Assembly (NCBI GenBank): GCA_002390845.1
Contig: DGQT01000001.1
Coordinates: forward strand, 1 to 64,000
Reading direction: 5' to 3'
Length of the DNA: 64,000 bases
DNA from: Chitinophagaceae bacterium UBA4407
Lineage (GTDB): Bacteria; Bacteroidota; Bacteroidia; Chitinophagales; Chitinophagaceae
In this document: in pieces, positions 43,046-51,977 of the stretch
Position numbering within the stretch: position 1 is the first letter of the stretch
Layout: each line of letters begins with the position of its first letter
Notes under the pieces: generated by a model
Databases searched by the model: none
The model's input: the letters and a program-made list of their open reading frames with translations, nothing else
Told to the model about the DNA's origin: nothing
Program-made: the position numbers and the translations under genes

Positions 43046-45970
43046 CTATTTTATCAGCGCATCGTATAAAATTTCAACCGGGTGTAGCGCTTTACGGCCT
43101 GTGCCATCTTTAACCTGGTGGCGGCAACTGGTGCCGGGGGCTGCAATAATTACGTCATCGCTCTGGTTGCGAACCGTGGGAAATAAAACCAGTTCGCCAA
43201 TTTTCATGGACAATTCGTAATGCTCTTTTTCGTAACCAAAAGAGCCCGCCATTCCACAACAACCTGAGGGGATTGTTTCTACAGTATAATTCTCTGGCAA
43301 CGACATTAGTTTAACCGATGGTGCAACAGAAGATAAAGCCTTTTGCTGGCAATGCCCATGCAGTTTTATGAGCTTCTTTTGCTTTGTAAATTGCTCTTTG
43401 GTGATGTTGCCTTTTTCAATTTCTGCTGCAATAAATTCATCGATAAGGAACACATTTTTGCTTAGCTGTTTGGCAGCTTCAAGCAGGTGATCATCTGCAA
43501 GATCAATATACTCATCCCTGAAGGTAAGAATAGCAGATGGCTCAATTCCAATTAAAGGTGTTTGATCTGTAATTATTGGGGAGAGTAGCTGAATGTTTTT
43601 ATTTGCTATCTTTTTAGCAGCTCGTATTAAACCTTTGGAAAGCCAGGCTCTGCCGCTTTCTTCATGTTCTGGAAGTATTACTTCATAACCTAATTGCTCT
43701 AACAATAATATTGCTTTAATACCAATTTCTGTATCGTTGTAATTGGTGAATTCGTCGCAAAATAAATATACTTTTCCTTTTGTCGGCGTATGTTCGTTTA
43801 TGTTTTTCTTTCTTCTATAAAGCCATTTTTTCAATGTTATTTTATACATTGTTGGCATGGAACGGTCTGCCGCAAAACCTGAAAAACTTTTTATTAATTT
43901 GCTAATGCTTTTATTGGTCATCAGAAAATTATAAAGCGATGGAACTAATGCACCAAGCTTTGCAGATTTGCTAAAATTGGCAATCAACCCGGAACGAAAA
44001 GGAACACCATTGGCATCGTAATAGTGCTGCATAAACTCAGCTTTTAGTTTTGCAACATCTACATTGGACGGGCATTCTGATTTACAGCCTTTACAGCTTA
44101 AACAAAGATCCATTACATCGTAAATCTCTTTGTGATCGAAGCGGTTTAGTTTTTGCGAGTTGGTAAGAAATTCCCTTAGAATATTTGCCCTGGCCCTTGT
44201 TGTATCTTTCTCGTTTCTTGTAGCCATGAAAGAAGGACACATGGTGCCACCTGACAGTTCTGTTTTTCGGCAATCACCCGAACCATTGCATTGTTCGGCA
44301 TGCTGTAATACATCCTGGTTGTGAAACCGGAAAACAGTTTTAAAGTGCGGTCTTTGCTGGCCAGGTTTATAGCGCAGCATGGTATTCATTGAAGGGGTAT
44401 CAACGATCTTATTGGGATTGAAAATATTTTCAGGATCCCAGGTACGTTTGATTTCTTTAAATAATGCGTAATTTTTTTTGCCAACCATCTGCTCAATAAA
44501 TTCACCACGAAGCCTTCCGTCGCCATGTTCACCGCTTAATGAGCCATTATATTTTTTTACAAGCGTGGCAATTTCTTCTGCAATCGTTCTAAAAAGCTGG
44601 TTGCCTTCTTTAGTTTTTAAATTAATGATTGGGCGCAGGTGTATTTCGCCAGAGCCGGCATGTGCATAGTGCACAGAATACAGATTGTGCTTTTTCAGGA
44701 TTTCATTAAAGTCGCTTATGTATGCGGGAAGATCATTCACGTCTACGGCTGTATCTTCAATTACGGGAACTGCTTTTTCATCGCCGGGTAGATTGCTCAA
44801 TAAACCCAATCCGGCCTTACGGAGTGTCCATATTTTTTTGCTATCCTCGCCAAATAATAAAGGGAAGTGGTAGCCTAAACCCGCTGCCCGCATTTCAGCT
44901 TCAACCTGTTTTGCAATTTCAATAATTTCTTCACGATTGGTTCTTGCAAATTCAATTACAAGAATCGCCCCGGGGTCGCCCTGAACAAAAAACCGGTTTT
45001 TTGCCTGCTCCTTATTTTCTTTTGTGCATTCTAATATGTAGTGGTCAATCAATTCGCTGGCGCTGGGTTTGTATTTTAATGCAATCAGATTTGCACGCAG
45101 AGATTCATCAATGGAATTAAAATGAACACACAATAAACCCACCTCTTTAGGCGGCAGCGGAACAACATTTAATTTTATTTCTGTAATAAAAGCAAGTGTT
45201 CCTTCTGAGCCTGCAATGAGTTTACAGAAATTAAAATCCTCGCCTCCTGCGGTAAACGGTGCGGATTCCAGCAGTATATCCAGCGCATAACCGGTATTTC
45301 TTCTTTCAACCGTTTTTTTTGGGAATTCTTTTCTTATCTCAACCTGGTTTTCGTAATTGCTTAATAACCTGCGAACAGTTTTATATATGCCAGCTTCCAG
45401 AGTCCCTCCTTCGCATTTTGCATGAAAGTGCTCTATATCCAGTGTTTTAAATTCTACTTCTGAGCCATCGCTCAGCAAAGCTTTAATTTCCAGCAAATGT
45501 TCCCTGGTGCTTCTGTAAACCACCGAATTTGATCCACAGGAATTATTACCAACCATTCCGCCAATCATGGCGCGGTTGGCTGTTGAAGTTTCAGGTCCAA
45601 AAAATAAGCCATGTGGTTTCAGGAACATATTCAATTCATCTCTTATAACTCCGGGTTGTACCCGAACCCATTTTTCTTCAACATTAAGTTCCAGTATTTT
45701 GGTAAAGTTTTTTGATACATCCACAATAATTCCATTTCCTACAACCTGCCCGGCAAGTGAGGTACCCGCAGTTCTGGGAATTAGTGAAGTTTTTTCAGAA
45801 CGGGCAAAAGCAATCAGTTTTTTGATATCTGCTACAGATTTTGGTACAGCTACGGCTAACGGCATTTCTCTATATGCCGAGGCATCTGTAGCATATAAAG
45901 TCCGCATTGTAACATCGTCGTACAATTCACCTTCAATTTCACTTTTTAATTCCTGAAGCCTTTTGTTCAT
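43046..45970 (-). CDS. FAD-binding and Fe-S oxidoreductase (D-lactate dehydrogenase-like fusion)
   Basis: 974 residues from the ATG at 45970; the frame reaches a GTG at 45994, less likely. It is a fusion of a GlcD/Dld-type flavoprotein and a GlpC-type electron-transfer module. The FAD_binding_4 part has LIPRTAGTSLAGQVVGNGII (about 55-75) and NNSCGSNSV. The FAD-linked oxidase C domain runs to about 530, with HAGSGEIHLRP and GSLSGEHGDGRLRGEF. Iron-sulfur ligands follow: CNGSGDCRK, then CLSCKGCKSECPSNVD. The C-terminal CCG domain ends with HCQQKALS and PSGCCGMAGSFGYE. It should oxidise D-lactate or a related 2-hydroxyacid at the membrane and pass electrons onward; the exact acid is unknown. Confidence 0.9.
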   Translation of the reverse strand: MNKRLQELKSEIEGELYDDVTMRTLYATDASAYREMPLAVAVPKSVADIKKLIAFARSEKTSLIPRTAGTSLAGQVVGNGIIVDVSKNFTKILELNVEEKWVRVQPGVIRDELNMFLKPHGLFFGPETSTANRAMIGGMVGNNSCGSNSVVYRSTREHLLEIKALLSDGSEVEFKTLDIEHFHAKCEGGTLEAGIYKTVRRLLSNYENQVEIRKEFPKKTVERRNTGYALDILLESAPFTAGGEDFNFCKLIAGSEGTLAFITEIKLNVVPLPPKEVGLLCVHFNSIDESLRANLIALKYKPSASELIDHYILECTKENKEQAKNRFFVQGDPGAILVIEFARTNREEIIEIAKQVEAEMRAAGLGYHFPLLFGEDSKKIWTLRKAGLGLLSNLPGDEKAVPVIEDTAVDVNDLPAYISDFNEILKKHNLYSVHYAHAGSGEIHLRPIINLKTKEGNQLFRTIAEEIATLVKKYNGSLSGEHGDGRLRGEFIEQMVGKKNYALFKEIKRTWDPENIFNPNKIVDTPSMNTMLRYKPGQQRPHFKTVFRFHNQDVLQHAEQCNGSGDCRKTELSGGTMCPSFMATRNEKDTTRARANILREFLTNSQKLNRFDHKEIYDVMDLCLSCKGCKSECPSNVDVAKLKAEFMQHYYDANGVPFRSGLIANFSKSAKLGALVPSLYNFLMTNKSISKLIKSFSGFAADRSMPTMYKITLKKWLYRRKKNINEHTPTKGKVYLFCDEFTNYNDTEIGIKAILLLEQLGYEVILPEHEESGRAWLSKGLIRAAKKIANKNIQLLSPIITDQTPLIGIEPSAILTFRDEYIDLADDHLLEAAKQLSKNVFLIDEFIAAEIEKGNITKEQFTKQKKLIKLHGHCQQKALSSVAPSVKLMSLPENYTVETIPSGCCGMAGSFGYEKEHYELSMKIGELVLFPTVRNQSDDVIIAAPGTSCRHQVKDGTGRKALHPVEILYDALIK

Positions 45971-45999
45971 TTCAAATATTTTTTCCTGTACCACGGCAG

Positions 46000-46007
46000 C
46001 AAAAATA
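46000..46007 (-). promoter_or_regulatory. Candidate -7 box of the FAD/Fe-S gene
   Basis: TATTTTTG on the minus strand, 29 bases before the ATG at 45970. A second TAAGTTTG lies at 46053-46060. Confidence 0.35.
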
Positions 46008-46149
46008 ATCTCTTTTAAGGCAGTTTGTATTGAGAATTATGTACCTGGTTTGCAAACTTATAACCTGGCTTTTCTGTACCGCATATAGCAATTGTAAATC
46101 TTTACTAAGCATAAATAACGAGAGTTCGGAAAAAGGATAATTCATTTTT

Positions 46150-46315
46150 ATGATACGGGCACCTGTATTTCATGGCATCTTCGTTGCGTCGCAATCACTT
46201 CGTCTGCAGATCTTTTGGCGGCAATTGCTCCACTTGTACGCCGGTTTTTTAAAAGCTCAATTCATAATCCGAACGATGAAAGGATTGCGACGCAACAAAG
46301 CTTAACCAGGGAAAA
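46150..46315. repeat. Dispersed palindromic element, facing pair
   Basis: Left core TTGCGTCGCA at 46194-46203 with outer end TGATACGGGCACC, right core TGCGACGCAA at 46286-46295 after TAATCCGAACGATGAAAGGA. It is of the ATTGCGACGCA inner-flank subtype. It is the main content of the 570-nt divergent spacer 45971-46543. Confidence 0.78.
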
Positions 46316-46489
46316 GAACGCCGGTAAATAAAATTGCCTTTTACTTATACAAGCTTAAGACGAATAATACGAAACCTGTCTGTTTCGAAATAAAAAGCCA
46401 TAACACTCCAAAAACCTGAAAAATTACCGCTCATCATTTTTTTTAGCCGAAATATAAACAAAGGAAGGTACTATGTAAAACAAAGTACT

Positions 46490-46497
46490 TAATTTTG
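46490..46497 (+). promoter_or_regulatory. Candidate -7 box of the 46.5 kb gene
   Basis: TAATTTTG, matching TAnnTTTG, 46 bases before the ATG at 46544. This leader leaves room for the clear ribosome site at 46531-46537. Confidence 0.4.
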
Positions 46498-46543
46498 ACA
46501 TGTAATAAATAACAAATAGTACTAAAAATAAAAGGAGTTGGTT

Positions 46544-46984
46544 ATGAAAAAGACATTAATAAGCTCAACATTGATTCTGCTTATGACACTTATGGTTTAC
46601 GGAACTCAAATTTGGGATTATGTAAAACCTAACAAAACAATGAATAAAGAAATTACTTTATCTATTGCACCTGAGAGTAATTATACTTCTGCCGCATACA
46701 CAAACGCCAAGGCAACTGTGCATGTAGTAGTAACTAAAGTAAGAGGTAATAAAGAAACCGTTGTTTGGGATAAAGTTTTTGATACAATAGAGTTGAAAAA
46801 CTACCCAAGACTAAACCAGGCTTACTCAGAAGATGTAAAAATTCCGGGTGTAATTGATAATAAAGAAAAAGTGGTGGTAAACTACATTATTACTTACGAC
46901 AACAACGGCAGCATTTTAAAACTTTCAAGTGGCAGTGATGTTTCATCTGGAGTGGCAAAAGAAAAAATGAGGATAGGAATTTAG
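46544..46984 (+). CDS. Small exported protein, unknown function
   Basis: 146 residues from the ATG at 46544, chosen because AAAGGAG at 46531-46537 sits at ideal distance; a TTG two codons upstream is less likely. The N terminus KKTLISSTLILLMTLMVYGTQ is a signal peptide or membrane anchor. The mature part is a small beta sandwich by appearance: alternating strands ITLSIAPESNYTSAAY, ATVHVVVTKVRGNKETVVWD and KVVVNYIITYDNNGSILKL. It has no Cys in the mature part. Such a clear Shine-Dalgarno site is unusual in Bacteroidota, where most genes here show none. A strong hairpin terminator follows. No family is recognised. Confidence 0.72.
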   Translation: MKKTLISSTLILLMTLMVYGTQIWDYVKPNKTMNKEITLSIAPESNYTSAAYTNAKATVHVVVTKVRGNKETVVWDKVFDTIELKNYPRLNQAYSEDVKIPGVIDNKEKVVVNYIITYDNNGSILKLSSGSDVSSGVAKEKMRIGI

Positions 46985-47010
46985 TAAATTGTGGTTCGCC
47001 CTTAAAACAA

Positions 47011-47042
47011 AACACCAGCGGAAATTTCCGCTGGTGTTTTGT
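47011..47042 (+). terminator. Rho-independent terminator
   Basis: Perfect 28-base palindrome AACACCAGCGGAAA and its complement (47011-47038) followed by TTGTTT, 26 nt after the stop of the small exported protein. Confidence 0.85.
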
Positions 47043-47261
47043 TTATAAATCGTTATTTGCTTTATAAGCTGCGTGTAGCTTCTCACAGTACAAAAGCATA
47101 TTGAAAGGAAATTTATTAACTCGGGACAGATTATCTATGAGGCATCCTTATTATTCTGCCATATATCCTTTCAAAACAGTCAGCTGCGGCCCTTTATCGT
47201 TTATCCGGTTCATCAAAACTGTGTTTCATATATTTAGCTTTTGCATTAATTTTACAGCATT

Positions 47262-47789
47262 ATGGGCGCAGTAAAAGTATTACCCTATTATACCGTAGCA
47301 GAATGGGAATGGTGGGATGGCAAATGGGAACTTATTGAAGGCATCCCTTTCGCCATGAGCCCCGCACCATTGCCAAAGCACCAGCGGATTGCCGGTAATT
47401 TATTTCAGGAGTTTAATTTGCAATTGAAAAAATGCAGGCACTGCAAAGTTTACCTTGCTATTGACTGGCAGGTAAAAGAAGATACTATTTTAGAACCCGA
47501 TGTACTTATCGTGTGCGGCGATATAAAACGCCGTTTAAATTTTCCACCCGATCTAACAGTAGAAATTTTATCTAAAGCAACAGCACTTAAAGACCGTAAT
47601 AATAAGTTTCATATTTACGAAGAACAAAAAGTAAAGTATTATCTCATTATTGATCCCGATAAAAATATCGTTGAAATATACCTGCACAATGGCAGCAAAT
47701 ATGAGCTACTCCCCGCAACTGATACATACACATTTTCCTTTTTGCAGGATTGCGCTGCTAGCATAGATTTTACTATAATTTGGGAATAG
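47262..47789 (+). CDS. Uma2 family (DUF820) nuclease-like protein
   Basis: 175-residue protein of the Uma2/DUF820 family, a PD-(D/E)XK restriction-endonuclease-like fold common in cyanobacteria and scattered elsewhere. Seen in order: YTVAEWEWWDGKWELIEGIPFAMSP (the ELI-G entry), HQRIAGNLFQEFNLQL, then the core EPDVLIVCGD, where the Asp is the catalytic PD, and PDLTVEILSKATALKDRNNKFHIYEEQKVKYYLIIDP with the E-I-L element and the lysine of the motif. Members are often mobile and multi-copy and may be transposase- or repair-related; proof of activity is scarce. The gene is isolated, and no partner gene or terminal repeats were seen. Cytoplasmic. Confidence 0.88.
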   Translation: MGAVKVLPYYTVAEWEWWDGKWELIEGIPFAMSPAPLPKHQRIAGNLFQEFNLQLKKCRHCKVYLAIDWQVKEDTILEPDVLIVCGDIKRRLNFPPDLTVEILSKATALKDRNNKFHIYEEQKVKYYLIIDPDKNIVEIYLHNGSKYELLPATDTYTFSFLQDCAASIDFTIIWE

Positions 47790-48025
47790 GTTGCATAATA
47801 CTATTCGTTAGAAATTAAAATAAGCAAGCCTGCGCATTTTGCCAGATCTTTTGAATTTTAATAAATAAATTGTTTTAAAAAATCATAGCTAAATTATTTT
47901 GCAGAATACCTGCTGCGGAATAAATGTTATTCACCTGTCTTATGCAGTTCTGTTGTAAATCTTTCGTTTAGTTTTGCTTGTAATACAACTGACAAAAAAA
48001 TAATAATAACCAAAAAAAACAAACA

Positions 48026-48592
48026 ATGCCACATATTAATGTAGACGAAAACCTGCCAGGTATAAGAGCTTTAATGGCTTTTAGTCCGCACACAGCAGCG
48101 CCAATGGGTATATTGGCCAATGAACTGCTACGCAGTAATGACGGTTTAACCATGGCAGAACGCGAAATGATCGCCACACACGTTTCTTATTTAAACGATT
48201 GCTTTTATTGCCAGCATTCACATGGCGCTATTGCAGTTTGCTATCTCAATGGCGACAAAGAACTGGTAAACCAGGTAACAACAAACCCGGATGCAGCGCC
48301 TGTTTCAGATAAATTAAAAGCATTGCTTTCTGTAGCAGCCAGTGTACAGAAAGGAGGAAAGTATGTTACCACAGAACAAATCGAGCATGCAAAAAATCTG
48401 GGTGCATCAGACAGGGACATTCACGATACGGTGTTGATCGCTGCAGCTTTCTGTATGTTCAACCGTTATGTAGATGGACTTGCAGCAACAACACCAACTG
48501 ATATGAGTTCGTATCCTTTACGTGCGCAACAGATTGCAGATTATGGTTATGGAAACCATATTTTCACGAAGCCACAGCCTGTTCTAGTGTAA
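48026..48592 (+). CDS. AhpD/CMD-family protein, paralogue 1
   Basis: 188-residue protein of the carboxymuconolactone decarboxylase/AhpD superfamily. The redox site E47-x11-C59-x2-C62-x3-H66 (LNDCFYCQHSHG) has the spacing of the AhpD catalytic Glu, Cys pair and His, so a peroxidase or disulfide-reductase role is likely; decarboxylation is less so. The closing motif IHDTVLIAAAFCMFNRYVDGL (about 132-152) is shared by all four paralogues in this block. It begins the cluster; a repeat arm separates it from paralogue 2. It belongs with paralogue 4 by its LNDCF(Y/F)CQ site and QKGGKYVT segment. Cytoplasmic, no signal peptide. Electron donor unknown. Confidence 0.88.
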   Translation: MPHINVDENLPGIRALMAFSPHTAAPMGILANELLRSNDGLTMAEREMIATHVSYLNDCFYCQHSHGAIAVCYLNGDKELVNQVTTNPDAAPVSDKLKALLSVAASVQKGGKYVTTEQIEHAKNLGASDRDIHDTVLIAAAFCMFNRYVDGLAATTPTDMSSYPLRAQQIADYGYGNHIFTKPQPVLV

Positions 48593-48622
48593 CAATTTTA
48601 TTAAGTTAATAAATACTATTTT

Positions 48623-48725
48623 AGCAGGAACCAGGCTGCATTATTGTATTTGCTGCGCAATGATCAGAACGTACAAGAGTGCGACGCAATAAAAGCTTCA
48701 TAGCAGTACTTCAGCCTGGCTAATA
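48623..48725. repeat. Dispersed palindromic element, right arm with decayed left arm
   Basis: Core TGCGACGCAA at 48680-48689 after ATCAGAACGTACAAGAG, outer end AGCCTGGCTAATAA near 48713-48726. An outer-end trace GGAACCAGGCTGC (48629-48641) marks a decayed left arm. Confidence 0.68.
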
Positions 48726-48748
48726 ATAAAAAAAATAATAACGAAACC

Positions 48749-49324
48749 ATGCCATACATACCACTCGAAGATCACTTGCCCGGCATAACCGGATTACTTG
48801 AATACAGCAAAGAAACCGCTGCACCCATCCGTGAATTAACACAGGTTTTATTGCGCGGCCCATCCACTTTAACCGAAGGCGAACGTGAATTAATTGCAAC
48901 CGTTGTATCACACCGCAACCAATGTAAATTTTGCGTTACTGCACACACTGCTGCGGCCGATGTTTTATTGGGCGAACATGAAACGTCGGCAAAAGTGAAA
49001 GAAGATATTTCTACAGCACCGGTGAGCGACAAGATGAAAGCATTGCTCACAATCGCAGCACAGGTACAGCAAAGCGGCAAAGCAGTAACAACCGAATCAA
49101 TACAAAAAGCAAAAGACGTAGGTGCAACAGATATTGAAATTCATGACACCGTTTTAATTGCCGCACTCTTTTGTTTATACAACCGTTACGTTGATGGCCT
49201 TGCCACTGTAACGCCCAGCCAGCCTGAGTTTTATCAGGGTTTGGGGCAACGTTTAAAAGATCACGGCTACAACCGTTTGCCACAAGGTTACGATCATTTG
49301 AAAAAAAATAACCCCGTTCATTAA
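48749..49324 (+). CDS. AhpD/CMD-family protein, paralogue 2
   Basis: 191-residue AhpD-like protein with E47, C59, C62 and H66 in the same spacing as paralogue 1, but with the site HRNQCKFCVTAHT, the subtype also found in paralogue 3. The C-terminal helix motif is IHDTVLIAALFCLYNRYVDGL. Its stop codon overlaps the start of the MFS gene as TAATG, so the two are translationally coupled and should work together, for example importing or exporting the compound or oxidant the enzyme handles (inference). No signal peptide. A peroxidase-like reduction is the best guess. The substrate is unknown. Confidence 0.88.
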   Translation: MPYIPLEDHLPGITGLLEYSKETAAPIRELTQVLLRGPSTLTEGERELIATVVSHRNQCKFCVTAHTAAADVLLGEHETSAKVKEDISTAPVSDKMKALLTIAAQVQQSGKAVTTESIQKAKDVGATDIEIHDTVLIAALFCLYNRYVDGLATVTPSQPEFYQGLGQRLKDHGYNRLPQGYDHLKKNNPVH

Positions 49325-50595
49325 TGGAAACAACAATCGTAGATCAACAGCCTGCAATTGGTACAGCAGCTTTGCAAAGTTCTTCAGCAGGCATGAGGGG
49401 AAAACTCACGGTCGCATTTATTGTTTGCTTTCTCAGTGTAATGTTCAGCGGCATTGCCTCCATGCTCATGTCAGTTTATTTGCCTGTTGCAGTAAAAGAT
49501 CTGCTGGGTAGCGTAACAGACGAAAAGATGAATAATGTAAGCGCTTACATAAATGCTGTTTTTATATTCGGCAGTATGTTTGGCGGTTTTGCATGGGGCT
49601 TTATTTGCGACAGGGTTGGGCGATCAAGAGCGGTTATATTATCAACAGCTTTTTACGGATTGTTCACTGTACTTACTGCATATTCATCTTCGTGGTTAAT
49701 GGTGGGTATTTACCGTTTTCTTACCGGTTTTGGTGTGGGCGGCGTAATCGTTACCACAAACATTCTGGTTGCTGAATTATGGTCCGAAAAGAAAAAGGCA
49801 ATTGCAATTGGTATGGTATCATCAGCCATGCCTGTGGGCTTTATCATTGCCGGCGCTATGAATAATTTACTTGCCGATTGGCATCATGCTTTTTTAACCG
49901 GCATTGTGCCTTTGGTGGTAGCAGTTATTGCTATTTTTACTTTGGCCGAATCAGAAAGCTGGAAAAAAAATAAATACGCAAATCTTGCATCAACGCAGTT
50001 TAGTAAAAATATTTTCGCTCCGGGTTATAAAATCAATCTTATTACCGGCTCGTTGATTTTTGGTGCGATGCTCATTGGTTTGTGGGCAGTTTTTTCGTGG
50101 GCGCCTACATGGGTGCAAAGTATTGCAGATGCTTCAAAAGCCCAGGAGCAAAGGGGTTTAACAATGATGACGCTGGCAATGTGTGGTTTGTTGGGTAGCA
50201 TTGTATCCGGCTGGATTGCCAATGCAATCGGCTTGCGCAATACTATGATGATGTGTTTTGCCGCATGCTTTATTATGACGTTTGTTGTTTTTAAATTGAA
50301 CATATCGGTATCAGGTTTTACTTTTATAGAAATGGGCATACTGGGCTTTTTCTTTGGTATCAGCCAGGGTGCTTTATCGGTTTACATACCACACTTATTT
50401 CCTACTGTTGTTCGTGCATCGGCAACCGGGTTTTGTTTTAATATCGGCAGGTTGTTTACAGCAACGGTTGTTTTTTTTATCGGTGCATTGGTTAGTTTTT
50501 TAGGTGGTTATGGCAATGCCGTTTTTATTTTTTCTTTTGTTTTTGTTGCGGGTTTCATCACCACTTTTTTTTCAAAAGATAAAGTGGAAGCGTAG
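49324..50595 (+). CDS. MFS transporter coupled to AhpD-like genes
   Basis: 423-residue inner-membrane MFS permease with 12 hydrophobic segments; the first is about 29-50 (LTVAFIVCFLSVMFSGIASML). Motif A between segments 2 and 3 is GFICDRVGRSRA (about 95-106), well kept. GFGVGGVIVTTNILVAELW marks helices 4-5, the pattern of metabolite-proton symporters of the aromatic-acid or sialate branch. The centre loop is short (ESESWKKNKYANLASTQ). It starts on the last base of the paralogue 2 stop codon and is followed by two more AhpD-like genes. Import of an organic acid that the flanking proteins process is a reasonable but untested reading. Confidence 0.88.
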   Translation: METTIVDQQPAIGTAALQSSSAGMRGKLTVAFIVCFLSVMFSGIASMLMSVYLPVAVKDLLGSVTDEKMNNVSAYINAVFIFGSMFGGFAWGFICDRVGRSRAVILSTAFYGLFTVLTAYSSSWLMVGIYRFLTGFGVGGVIVTTNILVAELWSEKKKAIAIGMVSSAMPVGFIIAGAMNNLLADWHHAFLTGIVPLVVAVIAIFTLAESESWKKNKYANLASTQFSKNIFAPGYKINLITGSLIFGAMLIGLWAVFSWAPTWVQSIADASKAQEQRGLTMMTLAMCGLLGSIVSGWIANAIGLRNTMMMCFAACFIMTFVVFKLNISVSGFTFIEMGILGFFFGISQGALSVYIPHLFPTVVRASATGFCFNIGRLFTATVVFFIGALVSFLGGYGNAVFIFSFVFVAGFITTFFSKDKVEA

Positions 50596-50609
50596 TTTTT
50601 AAAACAATT

Positions 50610-50822
50610 TTTGTTTGCCAGCTTTTGTAGTTCTATAAGGCATCCGTTGTGTCACTCACTTGTACGTTCGGAACTCGGAGCATCAAGCTGCGAGCCATGA
50701 GCTTCGAGCTATGAGCAAATACACTGGCTCGAAGCTCGAAGCTAAAAGCTCATAGCTATTATTCAGTACAAGAGTGCGACGCAAGGAACGATCAGAAAGG
50801 AGATAATGCCTGGCAAAAAGAT
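50610..50822. repeat. Dispersed palindromic element, facing pair with inserted second repeat
   Basis: Left core decayed to TTGTGTCACT at 50647-50656 but inner flank CTTGTACGTTCGGA is intact; right core TGCGACGCAA at 50775-50784; outer end TGCCTGGCA plus an A run at 50807-50820. The interior (50676-50758) is a run of GAGCTTCGAGCTATGAGC and GCTCGAAGCTCGAAGCT units, a second palindromic short-repeat family. Confidence 0.75.
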
Positions 50823-50840
50823 CATAAATCGTACATAAAA

Positions 50841-51380
50841 ATGGCTCATATACAAGTTTTAGAAGGTGTTCCCGGTATAAGAAGTTTGGTATTATTCAGG
50901 CCCGAAACAGGCAAGCCTCTATACGATCTTGCACAGGTATTGCTGCGAGGCGAATCGCCATTAAGTGAAGCGGAAAGAGAGTTGATCGCAGCCTATGTTT
51001 CGCACCGAAATGAGTGTATGTTTTGTATGAGCAGTCACGCTGCCGCAGCTCGTTGTTTGTATGGCGACCAAAAAAATACAGTGGATGAAGTGCTTGCCGA
51101 TATGCAGCAGTCGCACATAAACGATAAGCTGAAAGCCTTGTTGCACATAGCTGGTAAGGTACAGATACTGGGAAGTGAAGTTACTCCGGAAGATATTGTA
51201 ACTGCAAGAAATCTTGGTGCTACCGACCGCGAAATACACGATACTGTTTTAATTGCTGCAACATTTTGTATGTTTAACCGATACGTTGACGGACTTGCAA
51301 GCCTTACACCTACAGAGCCTGAAGTGTATGCAGAAATGGGTGAAAGAATGGCGAAAGGATATTCATTACCACAGCCATAA
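50841..51380 (+). CDS. AhpD/CMD-family protein, paralogue 3
   Basis: 179-residue AhpD-like protein with E47, C59, C62 and H66 (HRNECMFCMSSH), pairing it with paralogue 2. It shares the opening PGIRSLVLFRPETGKPL with paralogue 4 and the motif IHDTVLIAATFCMFNRYVDGL with all. The C terminus is shorter than in the others. It lies after a repeat-filled 245-nt gap behind the MFS gene and 45 nt before paralogue 4, with which it is probably co-transcribed. Likely cytoplasmic redox protein; substrate and electron donor unknown. Confidence 0.87.
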   Translation: MAHIQVLEGVPGIRSLVLFRPETGKPLYDLAQVLLRGESPLSEAERELIAAYVSHRNECMFCMSSHAAAARCLYGDQKNTVDEVLADMQQSHINDKLKALLHIAGKVQILGSEVTPEDIVTARNLGATDREIHDTVLIAATFCMFNRYVDGLASLTPTEPEVYAEMGERMAKGYSLPQP

Positions 51381-51385
51381 CTTTA

Positions 51386-51424
51386 AAAAAATATCAACAT
51401 CAGACATAAAAATATCAAACATAA
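51386..51424. repeat. Short periodic repeat before paralogue 4
   Basis: AAATATCAACATCAGACAT then AAAAATATCAAACATAAA: units of about 9-13 nt running up to the ATG at 51426. Confidence 0.45.
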
Positions 51425-51425
51425 A

Positions 51426-51977
51426 ATGGCATACATTGATTTACCAAAAGAACTCCCGGGCATACGCGGACCAATGGCTTTTCGTCCGGAAACAGCAAAG
51501 CCTTTAAATGAACTTGCAGAGGTTTTATTGCGTGATGATAACAACACACTTACCCGTGGCGAAAGAGAACTGATTGCCACTTATGTATCATCGCTGAATG
51601 ATTGTTTCTTTTGCCAGAATGCACACGGTGGTATTGCGCAGCATTATCTTCAATGCGATATGCAGTTTATCGATGCAATAAAGAAAGATTATACGGCCAT
51701 GCCCATTTCTGATAAATTGAAATCCCTGCTCTCCATTGCTGCAAGTGTTCAGAAAGGCGGTAAGTATGTAACTGCCGAACAAATTGAAAATGCAAAAACA
51801 GAAGGGGCTACAGATAAAGAAATACATGATACCGTTTTAATAGCTGCGGCATTCTGCATGTTCAACCGCTATGTAGATGGCCTGGGAACCTGGGCGCCGC
51901 AAGACAGGGAAATATATGTACAGCGCGGACCAAGAAGGGCAGAAGAAGGTTACATAGATTTTGATTTATATAAATAA
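51426..51977 (+). CDS. AhpD/CMD-family protein, paralogue 4
   Basis: 183-residue AhpD-like protein with E48, C60, C63 and H67, shifted by one residue, and the site LNDCFFCQNAHG. This and QKGGKYVTAEQIENAK make it the sister of paralogue 1. The order of subtypes along the DNA is thus 1-2-transporter-2-1, as if a two-gene block were duplicated in mirror order around the MFS gene. It has the family's end motif IHDTVLIAAAFCMFNRYVDGL. It is the last of the four; a HIT gene follows 57 nt later. Cytoplasmic; function as for the other copies. Confidence 0.88.
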   Translation: MAYIDLPKELPGIRGPMAFRPETAKPLNELAEVLLRDDNNTLTRGERELIATYVSSLNDCFFCQNAHGGIAQHYLQCDMQFIDAIKKDYTAMPISDKLKSLLSIAASVQKGGKYVTAEQIENAKTEGATDKEIHDTVLIAAAFCMFNRYVDGLGTWAPQDREIYVQRGPRRAEEGYIDFDLYK

